The notes under the pieces were generated by a model. That model was not told where the DNA came from. It saw only the letters and a list, made by a program, of their open reading frames with translations, and did not search any database. This document shows, piece by piece, positions 9,101-16,740 of a stretch of 29,973 nt of DNA. This DNA is from CAZPZR01 sp964591105. GTDB taxonomy: Bacteria > Bacillota > Clostridia > Lachnospirales > Lachnospiraceae. The DNA lies in the NCBI GenBank assembly GCA_964591105.1, contig CAZPZR010000017.1, forward strand, positions 1 to 29,973, written 5' to 3'. The position numbers and the translations under genes were made by a program. Numbering within the stretch: position 1 is the stretch's first letter; each line of letters begins with the position of its first letter.

Positions 9101-10369
9101 ACTATGTTTCAGTACAAGCTTTCCTGTGGAATTTGTTTTCACAACAGCTACATTTTCTGCAGCTTCATTTTTCATAATTTTCTGGAATTCCACATCTGGA
9201 AGTGGAATCCCTTTTTGATCTATAACCTGAATTTCCAAGCGGTCAAAAATCGGTGTTTTCACACCATCTTCATCGTATTCCGGGTAATATATAGGCTCTT
9301 CGCCATATTCCACTTTCTTTTTGTTCTCATAAGCTGCTTCAATACGCTTTTCATCAAAATAAGTTTTTTGTTCATCTGTTAATTTTTCATACGCATCTAA
9401 AGCTGCCTGCACCTGTGGCAAATCGGATTCTGTCATCTTGCTGATATTAAAAAATGCAAATAATTTATTCACTTCGATTGCCGCGAACAAATCATCTTTC
9501 TTGCTGTTATCCGGCAAAGTTGTTTTCTCTTTTTCCAATTTTGTCAAACGTGCAAGTGGTGTAATATCTGTCACATTCGTGTTCCCAGCGAGATTCAGTT
9601 CTTCCAGATTTCTCATTTTCCCAATTTCTGTCACATCTGTCAGTTCGTTATGAGATGCATCAAGGAAATATACTTGTGTCAATTCACTACAGTCTGGTAA
9701 TGTTTTTACTTTATTATTGGAAATAGAAACATATTTCAGATTTTCCAACTCAGAAAGTGCATCTACAGATTCTATCTGGTTGTATTGAGCACTCAAACTT
9801 GTCAATTTCTTCATGTCCTTGATTGCAGAAATATCTGTAATCTTCTGATTTGCGGAAATATCAAGCAATGTCAAATTTGTAAGTTTGCTCAAATCCGAAA
9901 TATCTGTAATTCCGTCCTGTTTTAAGATTAACTGATCTAATTGTGTTAGTCCTGAAAGCGGTGACAAATCTTTCAGACTTTTCCCTTCTACTGCTGATGT
10001 GTATGCAATATCTATCATCGTTGCAGATTTTGCATACTGCAGCCCTTCCAGGTTTTCAATCCAATATTGTTTTCCAGCCCATTCTTCTGTCTCAAAGTCT
10101 TCTGGATGTGCACACAGTTCGTAGGAAATATTTTTTACAGATTTGTCGCCAACCATTTCGGCAGTCAATTTCACACCGCTTTGGATAGAATTCATTGCCG
10201 CGCGCACTGCCCAGTGAAGAATTGGATCTCGGATTACTTCTTCCGCAGATGGCTGATATACATCTTTTGCTTCCAGCCCGCCACAAGTGTCTGCCTTCGC
10301 AGTCATCCCATATGCAGGAGACAATGCTAATACTGACGCAAGCAGTAAAGATATTATTCTTTTTTTCAT
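6182..10369 (-). CDS. Large secreted internalin-like protein (LRR, FIVAR-like helices, prealbumin-like repeats, FN3 tail)
   Basis: A 1395-residue exported protein. Signal peptide: MKKRIISLLLASVLALSPAY, with cleavage likely after TAKA. Roughly residues 115-280 are leucine-rich repeats of internalin type (LTNLTLLDISANQKITDISA, NLEELNLAGNTNVTDI). Prealbumin-like beta domains start with DxxGxPLxxVxF-type motifs near residues 370, 550, 878 and 1096. FIVAR-like three-helix segments lie near 483-546 and 673-866, with the recurrent pattern YTxExxxxYxxALxxA...ATQEEVDQAxxxLxxA. The last 183 residues are the double-FN3 tail. No sortase motif is present. Start choice: MKKRII at 10369 has an AGAGGAA site 7 bases upstream; an ATG 12 codons earlier gives a poor signal peptide. 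LRR plus FIVAR plus FN3 suggests adhesion to host or glycan ligands, which is inference. Confidence 0.88.
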   Translation of the reverse strand: MKKRIISLLLASVLALSPAYGMTAKADTCGGLEAKDVYQPSAEEVIRDPILHWAVRAAMNSIQSGVKLTAEMVGDKSVKNISYELCAHPEDFETEEWAGKQYWIENLEGLQYAKSATMIDIAYTSAVEGKSLKDLSPLSGLTQLDQLILKQDGITDISDLSKLTNLTLLDISANQKITDISAIKDMKKLTSLSAQYNQIESVDALSELENLKYVSISNNKVKTLPDCSELTQVYFLDASHNELTDVTEIGKMRNLEELNLAGNTNVTDITPLARLTKLEKEKTTLPDNSKKDDLFAAIEVNKLFAFFNISKMTESDLPQVQAALDAYEKLTDEQKTYFDEKRIEAAYENKKKVEYGEEPIYYPEYDEDGVKTPIFDRLEIQVIDQKGIPLPDVEFQKIMKNEAAENVAVVKTNSTGKLVLKHSSTDAIWNEITIVPAGDVYIATPEKLVYSVAWGNTTDTINGIAATGLEELTFVLVAKNEYVEKTVLAQALEEAEKVEEAYKYTKETYAVYESALKTAKDCYESTEVTKEAVDAAAEELKEAITALQKTEILTELKLIVKDQNGNVFHRPFKFQVRVPETGAEAWNETSNAYTGIAYLKAAPGWEEGKTWEILACHEEPYEFEPILVTIGVKDGQRYYRTVDGVTVDVDYEKEIIVKPRTGNVSDATRTPDATVLQEAVAQANEVDTNGYTPESVETFTQALERANNILNQSEATQEEYNQAIADLQKAQSTLKKTANKTALTKEIKLKESYLEDAYTTETWVVYQETLAKAEAIVADGNATQEAVDQILQELKEARNTLVRKADKTKLEEALTQAKGLKEDDYTSGYEALQKAIQTADKVYVDEKATQAEVDVQVEALQKAIKDLVKKPIEPSYACDPGVFRAKVLDTKGNPVKGVTFECVIDGVANTEKIVSDEYGIITYYVYGPNRGKTTSIKLADQKYTTEDEHSFQAEGPNEWIVSMTTIDGTPYEDGRKLTYVVKKKEADGMRVLEIPLKLQNGTDAPYNIKFTRYDVKYMVEHNLYSDTGKLVWKLGAYEKGDYELYLPEDSKYIASPEFIKVHVGSEDGIPVIETVNGKPVAEALPQITLWEKGTNTCDLVTFRAIVRDKNGNPLEGIRFHVENGDPSELITDENGILEYQVTSWDTDQTMTVTLAENQGWKSYGKGMQFTVVDDPNDEGRGILDKVNGSTFSGDSPVYYTIFKPEEEPVSLKAPTSVKATLSGGYDDVKVSWSKVSGASSYRVYYKKATSTKYTRLTTTTKLYATKKNLTDGVKYIFKVVPCYTYEEEMMESSSSKTAAVYTLKKLSAPKVTKVNSKKVKVSWTNIYGESGYQISRSTKKNGTNIVSTYATTAGKTKTLTVTKGKKYYYKVRAYKTVDGKKIYGPWSSVKTYTLK

Positions 10370-10391
10370 CGCTATTCCTCTCCATTTTTTG

Positions 10392-10426
10392 AAAAGCGCC
10401 ATCATATCAAATACAATGGCGCTTTT
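10392..10426 (-). terminator. Hairpin between two surface-protein genes (terminator or attenuator)
   Basis: AAAAGCGCCAT (10392-10402) and ATGGCGCTTTT (10416-10426) form an 11-bp perfect stem with a 13-base loop, just after the stop of the upstream gene (10437) and only about 22 bases before the next start (10369). On the minus strand the loop carries TATGAT, which could be a -10 (with TTAAAA 16 bases upstream), so the element may stop one transcript and start another. Confidence 0.6.
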
Positions 10427-10436
10427 AAGGTTATGA

Positions 10437-12191
10437 TTATTTTAAAGTATATGCTTTCACATTTGACCATGGTCCGTAAATTTTCTTTCCATCCACAGTC
10501 TTGTATGCTCTTACTTTGTAATAGTATTTTTTACCTTTTGTCACAGATAATGTCTTTGTTTTTCCACTTGTTGTAGAATATGTGCTGACAATATTTGTTC
10601 CTGTTTTCTTTGTAGAGCGTGAAATCTGATATCCACTTTCTCCGTAAATATTTGTCCAGCTTACTTTTACTTTCTTAGCATTTACTTTGCTTACTTTTGG
10701 TGTTGCAAGTTTCTTCAAAGTGTAAACGCTTGCTGTCTTTGAATAGAAGCCTGTTACAGTTGTGTTTCCATCTTTGTAGCATGGAACTACCTTAAATGTA
10801 TATTTTACTCCATCTGTAAGATTCTTCTTTGTTACAGATAATTTTGTAGTTGTTGTTAATAATGTGTAGCTTGTGCTTGTAGATTTCTTGTAGTATACGC
10901 GATAAGAATCTGCACCTTTTACTTTACTCCAGCTAACTTTCACGTCATCATGTCCGCCAGAAAGTGTTGCTTTTACAGTCGCTGGTGCTTTCACATCTTT
11001 TCTTGTTTTGATTTCTACAGTTTTGCTCTGTGCTTCATCATATACAGCCCCGTTTTTATCTACGTATGGAGTTACTTTGAACTCATATGTTGTAAATCCT
11101 GCAAGACCTTTCTGTGTATAAGATGTAGCTGTTGTTGCTACTGCCTCAGACCATGTTTCGTCTGCTGCCTTCTTATAAGATACAAGGTATCCATCTGCGC
11201 CTTCTACTTCGCTCCAAGTAACTTTTACTGTATTGTATGCTCCAGAAAGAACTGCTTTCACACTTTCTGGTGCTTTTGGAAGATCTGCAATTGCAATCAA
11301 TCCATCTTCTGCTGCCTGTAATGCAGCAAGTGCTTCTGCTACTTCTTCTTCTGTTGCTTCTTCATTGTTAAATACTTTTGTTGCTTCGTTAATTGCTGTC
11401 TGCAATGCTTTAAAGCTTGCAACTGTATAATCTTCTGCTTTTAATCCAGCAAGTGCTGTGATCTTTGCTGAAAGTTCTGTTTTGTCAACTTCTGGTACTA
11501 CTGGTGTATCTGGTGTTTCTTCTGCTACAGACATTGCTCCACTCTTCACATAAGAGCCATACTGTGAAAGTGCTACGGATACTTTCCAGCCTGTTATATC
11601 AAATTCAATCGTTGATTTTGCTGGAATTGCTACTTCGAATGTTCTTTCTTCGTCTGTTCCTGTTGCTTTAACACTTGTTCCAACATAATTTACTGCAGAA
11701 TCACCATACTGGCCAATGTATAACACTTTGTAATAAAGTGTCTCTGGAAGTGCTGTACCTTTTACTGTTACTGTAACAGTTTCTCCTGCTGCACTTACTG
11801 ATTCTTTAGATGCTTCAACTGTCTTGATTTCTGGAGTTGCTGGTACTTCCACTCCATCAATTTTAATTTCTGGTGTTGTTTTGTATGTCCCGTCAGATGT
11901 ATTACTTGAAAGTCCTACACGTACCTTCCAGCTTAAAGCGTTTGGATAAGTTGTTGTTGATGGAAGTGGCACTTCGATTGTCTTCTCTGTTGCTGTTCCT
12001 GTTGCAGCAACTGCGTTTCCTGTCCAATCTACTGTGGTATCTTCTGTTCCGCCATACAACCCTGGTGCTGTATATTTCAGTGCGTAATATAAAGTATCTG
12101 GTAAATTTTCACCTTTTACTGTGATTGTAAGTGTTTCTCCATCTTTGCTCACAGATGTTTTTGCTGCTTCTATGCTTGTAAGCACTGGATC
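10437..12191 (-). CDS. C-terminal part of a large secreted FN3 protein, 5' end broken by an assembly gap
   Basis: Contains, in order: the end of an Ig-like repeat beginning LTSIEAAKTSVSKDG; a second Ig-like repeat (SVSAAGETVTVTVKG) almost identical to one in the fragment across the gap; a FIVAR-like helical segment (AEDYTVASFKALQTAINEA); one divergent FN3 domain (APESVKAVLSGAYNTVKVTW); and the 183-residue double-FN3 tail ending YTLK. The methionine at 12185 has no ribosome binding site and is internal, so this is not an independent gene. The 55 bases at 12137-12191 repeat exactly at 12292-12346. If they are the same DNA the two fragments join in frame into one protein of 961 residues with a signal peptide. 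Confidence 0.85.
   Translation of the reverse strand, partial: DPVLTSIEAAKTSVSKDGETLTITVKGENLPDTLYYALKYTAPGLYGGTEDTTVDWTGNAVAATGTATEKTIEVPLPSTTTYPNALSWKVRVGLSSNTSDGTYKTTPEIKIDGVEVPATPEIKTVEASKESVSAAGETVTVTVKGTALPETLYYKVLYIGQYGDSAVNYVGTSVKATGTDEERTFEVAIPAKSTIEFDITGWKVSVALSQYGSYVKSGAMSVAEETPDTPVVPEVDKTELSAKITALAGLKAEDYTVASFKALQTAINEATKVFNNEEATEEEVAEALAALQAAEDGLIAIADLPKAPESVKAVLSGAYNTVKVTWSEVEGADGYLVSYKKAADETWSEAVATTATSYTQKGLAGFTTYEFKVTPYVDKNGAVYDEAQSKTVEIKTRKDVKAPATVKATLSGGHDDVKVSWSKVKGADSYRVYYKKSTSTSYTLLTTTTKLSVTKKNLTDGVKYTFKVVPCYKDGNTTVTGFYSKTASVYTLKKLATPKVSKVNAKKVKVSWTNIYGESGYQISRSTKKTGTNIVSTYSTTSGKTKTLSVTKGKKYYYKVRAYKTVDGKKIYGPWSNVKAYTLK
11498..11798. repeat. 301-bp perfect direct repeat, copy 1
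   Basis: Identical base for base, by eye, to 12691-12991 (offset 1193), including silent positions. Similarity continues beyond both ends with scattered mismatches. It encodes the Ig-like domain with the LYYKVLYIGQYGDSAVNY segment. Confidence 0.85.
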
Positions 12192-12346
12192 NNNNNNNNN
12201 NNNNNNNNNNNNNNNNNNNNNNNNNNNNNNNNNNNNNNNNNNNNNNNNNNNNNNNNNNNNNNNNNNNNNNNNNNNNNNNNNNNNNNNNNNNCTCCATCTT
12301 TGCTCACAGATGTTTTTGCTGCTTCTATGCTTGTAAGCACTGGATC
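12137..12346. repeat. 55-bp identical sequences flanking the assembly gap
   Basis: 12137-12191 and 12292-12346 are identical over 55 bases. They code LTSIEAAKTSVSKDG with flanking residues in the same frame on the minus strand. They are either a contig overlap or the edges of an additional domain repeat not assembled. Confidence 0.9.
12192..12291. other. 100-N assembly gap inside a surface-protein gene
   Basis: Exactly 100 unknown bases, the usual placeholder for a gap of unknown size. The 55 bases on its left (12137-12191) are identical to the 55 on its right (12292-12346), which is what overlapping contig ends would look like. The reading frame is preserved if the overlap is collapsed. Confidence 0.97.
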
Positions 12347-13477
12347 CGCTTTTACGTCTTCCTCTACTTTTTCTACTACAAGTGTTACTTCACCTGTGTA
12401 CTCTTCATCATTTACTGTTTCTACGATTACATTCCAGTCAGAGTCTGTACCAACAAAAATCTCTGCTGGCTCAGCGCAAGTAAATTCACTGCTTGCTGAT
12501 GGCTGTAACATATAGCTGTCAACTTCGCCTTTTAATGCATATGCTAATTTTCCGTCTGCATCAGATTTACCAATCTGTACGTCATATGCAACTCCATATT
12601 CACTCTTTAACATTAAGTCTACGCCAGAAACAGGATTTCCATCTTTGTCTACCACTTTTACATTCAGAACTTTATTATCAACTTCTGGTGCTACTGGTGT
12701 ATCTGGTGTTTCTTCTGCTACAGACATTGCTCCACTCTTCACATAAGAGCCATACTGTGAAAGTGCTACGGATACTTTCCAGCCTGTTATATCAAATTCA
12801 ATCGTTGATTTTGCTGGAATTGCTACTTCGAATGTTCTTTCTTCGTCTGTTCCTGTTGCTTTAACACTTGTTCCAACATAATTTACTGCAGAATCACCAT
12901 ACTGGCCAATGTATAACACTTTGTAATAAAGTGTCTCTGGAAGTGCTGTACCTTTTACTGTTACTGTAACAGTTTCTCCTGCTGCACTTACAGATTCTTT
13001 AGATACTTCAACTGTCTTAATTTCTGGAGTCGCTGGTGTTTCCAAACCATCAATCGTAACTTTTTTACATTTTCTAGAGAATGTACCATACTGATTTGTG
13101 TCAACGGCTACTTTCCATCCAGTTGTTGATGGATATTCTGATGCTGCTGGCATTGGAACAACGATTGTTCTGCTATTTGCATCTCCTGTTGCATCTACTT
13201 CTACTGCAGACCCATCTACATTGTAATCGAAATCTCCACCAAAGTCATCAAGTCCTACCCATATACGTTTGTAAAACAATTTTTCAGGTAAGTTTTCACC
13301 TGTAACTGTAATTTCAAGGTTTTCCCCGTCCTTGCTTACAGCCGCTTTTGTTGCTTCCACTTTGTAGATTGTAGCATCTGCTGCCTTTGAAACTACAGGA
13401 CCAAGTCCACTTAAGTTTCCAATCGTCAAAACTGCTACTAACACAAGTGCCAGCAAGCTTTTCATGCTTCTTTTCAT
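12292..13477 (-). CDS. N-terminal part of a large secreted Ig/FN3 surface protein, 3' end broken by an assembly gap
   Basis: Starts with a signal peptide (MKRSMKSLLALVLVAVLTIG, cleavage near VSKAA) and a strong AAGGAGGA site at proper distance from ATG 13477. Two Ig-like repeats follow, each opening with a pattern like TxxSVSxxGExxxxTVxGxxLPExLxY. A prealbumin-like domain comes next (VLNVKVVDKDGNPVSGVDLM), then the start of a third Ig-like repeat that runs into the gap. The frame matches that of the 10437-12191 fragment once the 55-base overlap is collapsed, giving a 961-residue protein with Ig-Ig-prealbumin-Ig-Ig-FIVAR-FN3-FN3-FN3. No anchoring motif other than the shared tail is visible. 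Confidence 0.88.
12691..12991. repeat. 301-bp perfect direct repeat, copy 2
   Basis: Second copy of the 301-bp block at 11498-11798. The lack of silent differences points to a recent duplication or gene conversion within the gene. Confidence 0.85.
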
Positions 13478-13510
13478 TTCTTTAAATCCTCCTTGGTATT
13501 TTTATCGTTA

Positions 13511-13528
13511 ATTGGATGTTCATCCAAT
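13511..13528. promoter_or_regulatory. 18-bp perfect palindrome between surface-protein genes
   Basis: ATTGGATG-TT-CATCCAAT lies between the stop at 13549 and the start at 13477, about 30 bases before the start codon. No T-run follows, so it is more like an operator or an RNA hairpin near the ribosome binding site than a terminator. Confidence 0.45.
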
Positions 13529-13548
13529 AACTTACATTGTTATCTCCG

Positions 13549-15285
13549 TTACTTTAAGCGATAAGAACGTACACTTGACCATGGTCCATAGATTTTCTTA
13601 CCGTTTACACTCTTATAAGCTCTCACTTTATAGTAATAGGTTTTATTCTTTGTCACTGTAAATGTTTTGGATTTACCAGTTGTTGTTGTATAAGTACTAA
13701 TAATATTCGTTCCCGTTTTCTTCGTAGACTTAGATATCTGATATCCACTCTCCCCAGAAATATTATTCCAACTTACAGTAACCTTCTTTGCTCCCGCTTT
13801 TGTAACTTTTGGTGTATTTAACTTTTTCAGTGTGTACACGCTTGCTGTTTTTCCCTGAGTTCCCTTTACTTTTGTATCTCCCTCATAATGATATGGAACA
13901 ACTTTGAACGTATATTTTACACCATCTGAAAGATTCTTCTTTGTATAATTTAGTTTTGTAGTCTGTCCAAGGTATGTATAGCTTTTTGCAGTTGATTTTT
14001 TCATATATACGTCATATCCTGCCGCATTTTCAACCTTTTTCCAGCTAAATTTTACATCATCATATCCACCGGAAAGTACTGCACTTGCACTCGCAGGTAC
14101 TTTCAATACAATACGCTCTCCCTCATATTGAATAACAAGCGGATAGAGCGAAATCTGATTCGCGGTAAAATAAAGTTTTTGATCTTCCACTTTAAATTCT
14201 ACTGGTTGTAATTCATTATTTTCAATTAGATAATAAGCATTTTCTATTTCTTTTTCAATATTATTAATAGAAACACCTAATTCTATCTCAGGAAATCTTC
14301 CAATTTCCCATCGATGCGGATTTACCAGAATAATATCTCGTACTTCGTAAATCTTTCCTTTTAATTTCGCATCCAGATTGAGATCCAGTTTTTTATCTAA
14401 TACAAGGAAATCTTTAAAATTCATTCCACTTAATGTAACGTTCCCTGAGAGACTTGTAATAGATGTATCATTACTATGAATCTCTGATTTTTTCACAAGC
14501 TGAATACTTTCCACCATTTTACAACTTGAAAAATCATATCTATATTTTCCTGCACCATATTCTGATTTATCTTTTACAACTAATGGAAAATTCTGTACCC
14601 CATACTCCTTGTGATCCACAAATACCATGTATGGTACATCTTCAATCAAGGATTCTCGCAAATATCCTCGGTCTCCAGATGATGTTTCGATTGTTTCATA
14701 TGCACTAACCAATTTAATTGGTATATTAAATACTTTTCCTTCTCCAAAGCACACCGGTAAGTTCACAAATACTCGTTTCACAGAATCTAGGTCCGTTTCC
14801 TCTGTCTTTCTTTTCTGCAAACACAGACTTGTCACTTCTGGATAATCATATGTTGGGGCATCAATATCACCAATTTCCTTGATATTGACAATCTTCGCAC
14901 CATTCACCCATACATACATGTTATCCATTTCATACTCTGAATCCAACGCTGTAATAATATAGTTGTGATTTTTTATTAATTTTAAATCTGGAAGTTTTCC
15001 GTTTGAAGATACTACTTCTGCTTCGATTTCCTGTTTTGTACTGTTAAATATTTCAAATCGAATCTCCTTATTTAAAGTAGTTTCCTTAGAGTCTACAATC
15101 TCCTTGATTGTCAGTCCTTTGATTGTCACTGTTGCAGTTTCATAGAAGTCTTTCTGCTGATACGCTGGGATTCCGTTATAAATCGGCACAGAAGATGCCG
15201 ACACGTCATTCGACAGCATTACTGTAGCCAAAAGCCCAAAAGCAACCGCTGAAAGCATTTTCCCAAATTTTCTTCCGCTCTTCAT
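13549..15285 (-). CDS. Secreted surface protein with double-FN3 C-terminal tail (first of four)
   Basis: A 578-residue exported protein. Signal peptide: MKSGRKFGK, a hydrophobic core to about residue 24, and a likely cleavage at VSA-SS. The middle region (about 35-390) is beta-rich and not recognised. It contains a segment, SLSGNVTLSGMNFKDFLVL, followed by EVRDIILVNPHRWEIG. The C-terminal 183 residues are two FN3 domains, the most divergent copy of the shared tail (ends SYRLK rather than YTLK). The ribosome binding site GGGAGGA precedes ATG 15285 by about 7 bases and a good promoter lies at 15346-15374, so this may be the first gene of the surface-protein array. Confidence 0.87.
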   Translation of the reverse strand: MKSGRKFGKMLSAVAFGLLATVMLSNDVSASSVPIYNGIPAYQQKDFYETATVTIKGLTIKEIVDSKETTLNKEIRFEIFNSTKQEIEAEVVSSNGKLPDLKLIKNHNYIITALDSEYEMDNMYVWVNGAKIVNIKEIGDIDAPTYDYPEVTSLCLQKRKTEETDLDSVKRVFVNLPVCFGEGKVFNIPIKLVSAYETIETSSGDRGYLRESLIEDVPYMVFVDHKEYGVQNFPLVVKDKSEYGAGKYRYDFSSCKMVESIQLVKKSEIHSNDTSITSLSGNVTLSGMNFKDFLVLDKKLDLNLDAKLKGKIYEVRDIILVNPHRWEIGRFPEIELGVSINNIEKEIENAYYLIENNELQPVEFKVEDQKLYFTANQISLYPLVIQYEGERIVLKVPASASAVLSGGYDDVKFSWKKVENAAGYDVYMKKSTAKSYTYLGQTTKLNYTKKNLSDGVKYTFKVVPYHYEGDTKVKGTQGKTASVYTLKKLNTPKVTKAGAKKVTVSWNNISGESGYQISKSTKKTGTNIISTYTTTTGKSKTFTVTKNKTYYYKVRAYKSVNGKKIYGPWSSVRSYRLK

Positions 15286-15345
15286 TCTTTTTCCTCCCGG
15301 GTTTTAAAACGTTTATTGCTCACGCAAAAGCCAGTTATATAGGTT

Positions 15346-15374
15346 ATCATATCTATTTTTTTTAGTTTCGTAAA
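15346..15374 (-). promoter_or_regulatory. Promoter of the surface-protein array
   Basis: On the minus strand TTTACG (15369-15374) and TATGAT (15346-15351) are 17 bases apart, in an AT-rich stretch about 60 bases before the start at 15285. Confidence 0.55.
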
Positions 15375-15424
15375 ATAGTTTTTTTAGATAAATAGTGGAT
15401 TTATTTGTTTTTTAGATACACTTT

Positions 15425-15438
15425 CGCATATTTATGCG
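15425..15438. promoter_or_regulatory. Small palindrome upstream of the array promoter
   Basis: CGCATA-TT-TATGCG lies just after the stop of the regulator gene and about 50 bases upstream of the -35 of the surface-protein promoter. It could be an activator site or a weak hairpin; no U-run makes a terminator unlikely. Confidence 0.35.
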
Positions 15439-15443
15439 TCACT

Positions 15444-16577
15444 TTATGCACTTTCCATTCTTATAATGTGAAATGCCACCATAAGCCTCATTCGATTTTC
15501 ATTTGTCTGAATATCGTACCCTAAAATTTCCCGAATCTTATTCAACTTATACGTTAATGTATTTTTATGACAAAATATTTTTTCTGCCGTGCGGATGATG
15601 CTGCATTCATTTTCAAAATATGCCATCAGAATCTCCAGATAATCCGTATCCTGAAGTTCGTCATATTCAATCAACGCTCCCATTGTTTCCCACACAAATT
15701 CTGGATATAATTCTTCCTCCTCCCGGTCAGCCAACAGCTTATATATTCCCAGCTCCGGATAGCAAAGCATGTTCTTCGCAATTGCAGTGTTTGTCAACTG
15801 GTATGCAGACGCAGCACGATTATAGGACTTCTTAATATCCTGAATCTTGTGGACAGTCGTACCAATTCCCACATAAATGTTCGGATCTTCTTCACACATC
15901 TTTCGAAACTTTTCTTCAATCTTTTTTTCCGAATCTCCTGCAGTCAAAATGAGAAGTTTTCCATTTTCCTCGCAGGCAATGCATCTTTCCATACAATGAC
16001 GCAGCATCTTTTTTATTTTTTCTATTTTTTCATTTCCACGCTCTGTCTGATAAGTATTACAACTCAGCATAATCATATTGTAATCCATGTCTTCAAAAAA
16101 TCCATTACGCTCAAACTGATTTAAGTACAGATCTTCATTTTCAGAAAAATAGATTGCATTTTTCAAGGCGGAATTCAAATTTGTCTCACGTTGTTCGTTT
16201 CTCAAAAGTGTCGCGGAGAAAATTCTCATAATATCACGAAATGAGGTTGCCCATGTGGCAGCGAATAACGCAAATTCTTTCTCATTGCAGGCATCGATAA
16301 TTCTCTGTGGAATACTCATTCCATCGCGCATTGCCAAAATAAGACCTCCTGCATTTCTCTTTCTCAGTTCTTCAATATATGTGTAAAGCCACTCTTCTGT
16401 CTTATAATTAAGTCCAGAGTTCAACACAAGTTCATCCCCTCGCAAGAAAGATACAAAATCAACGTCTTCAACCATATGAATCCAGTCAATCATCTTGTGA
16501 AAACAACTCTTCGTCACCAATTTGACATCAAATTCCGACTCAATTTCCGAATACAACTGTTCCAGTTCTACTGCCAT
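15444..16577 (-). CDS. PucR/CdaR-family transcriptional regulator
   Basis: A 377-residue cytoplasmic regulator. The N-terminal half (about 1-130) resembles the PucR ligand-sensing domain, with FVSFLRGDELVLNSGL and a GGLILAMRDGMSIPQRII segment. The middle is a GGDEF-like CdaR region (DPNIYVGIGTTVHKIQDIKKSYNRA near 240-265). The C-terminus carries the PucR-type helix-turn-helix: CSIIRTAEKIFCHKNTLTYKLNKIREILGYD. Regulators of this family respond to small catabolites and usually control adjacent uptake or catabolic genes. Here both the corrinoid methyltransferase cluster (upstream) and the surface-protein array (downstream) are candidates. Start ATG 16577 has GAGAGGTG upstream; an earlier methionine six codons before would overlap that site. 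Its own promoter contains a palindrome, suggesting autoregulation. Confidence 0.85.
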   Translation of the reverse strand: MAVELEQLYSEIESEFDVKLVTKSCFHKMIDWIHMVEDVDFVSFLRGDELVLNSGLNYKTEEWLYTYIEELRKRNAGGLILAMRDGMSIPQRIIDACNEKEFALFAATWATSFRDIMRIFSATLLRNEQRETNLNSALKNAIYFSENEDLYLNQFERNGFFEDMDYNMIMLSCNTYQTERGNEKIEKIKKMLRHCMERCIACEENGKLLILTAGDSEKKIEEKFRKMCEEDPNIYVGIGTTVHKIQDIKKSYNRAASAYQLTNTAIAKNMLCYPELGIYKLLADREEEELYPEFVWETMGALIEYDELQDTDYLEILMAYFENECSIIRTAEKIFCHKNTLTYKLNKIREILGYDIQTNENRMRLMVAFHIIRMESA

Positions 16578-16608
16578 ACTTTTTTCACCTCTCATTTTTC
16601 TTTATCGT

Positions 16609-16637
16609 ATCATATTTGTGTTCTAAGCACAATTCAA
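16609..16637 (-). promoter_or_regulatory. Promoter of the PucR-type regulator with a palindrome in the spacer
   Basis: On the minus strand TTGAAT (16632-16637) and TATGAT (16609-16614) are 17 bases apart. The spacer is filled by TTGTG-CTTAGAA-CACAA (16616-16632). A related sequence occurs 75 bases upstream (16692-16707), sharing TTGTGCT..GA...ACA-type positions. Confidence 0.55.
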
Positions 16638-16740
16638 TCACTGATTTCTGTTTTCAAAACCTATTTCAAAATCATTTTTGAAATGTTATTCTGTACTCAG
16701 AGCACAACCCCGATCGTGCTCTTCCAATCCAGATTATAGA

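Noticed and set aside
6574..11671. Plus-strand open frames opposite the surface-protein genes
   Set aside because: They are short, Leu/Phe/Cys-rich mirror frames of Lys/Glu/Thr-rich genes, without ribosome sites or family features.
12170..12185. Independent start of the gene fragment left of the gap at ATG 12185
   Set aside because: No ribosome site or signal peptide is present, and the residues are internal to an Ig-like repeat that is also seen on the other side of the gap.
2732..15285. Sortase-anchored adhesins
   Set aside because: None of the four proteins ends with LPXTG, a hydrophobic helix and a positive tail; all end in the FN3 fold at YTLK or YRLK.
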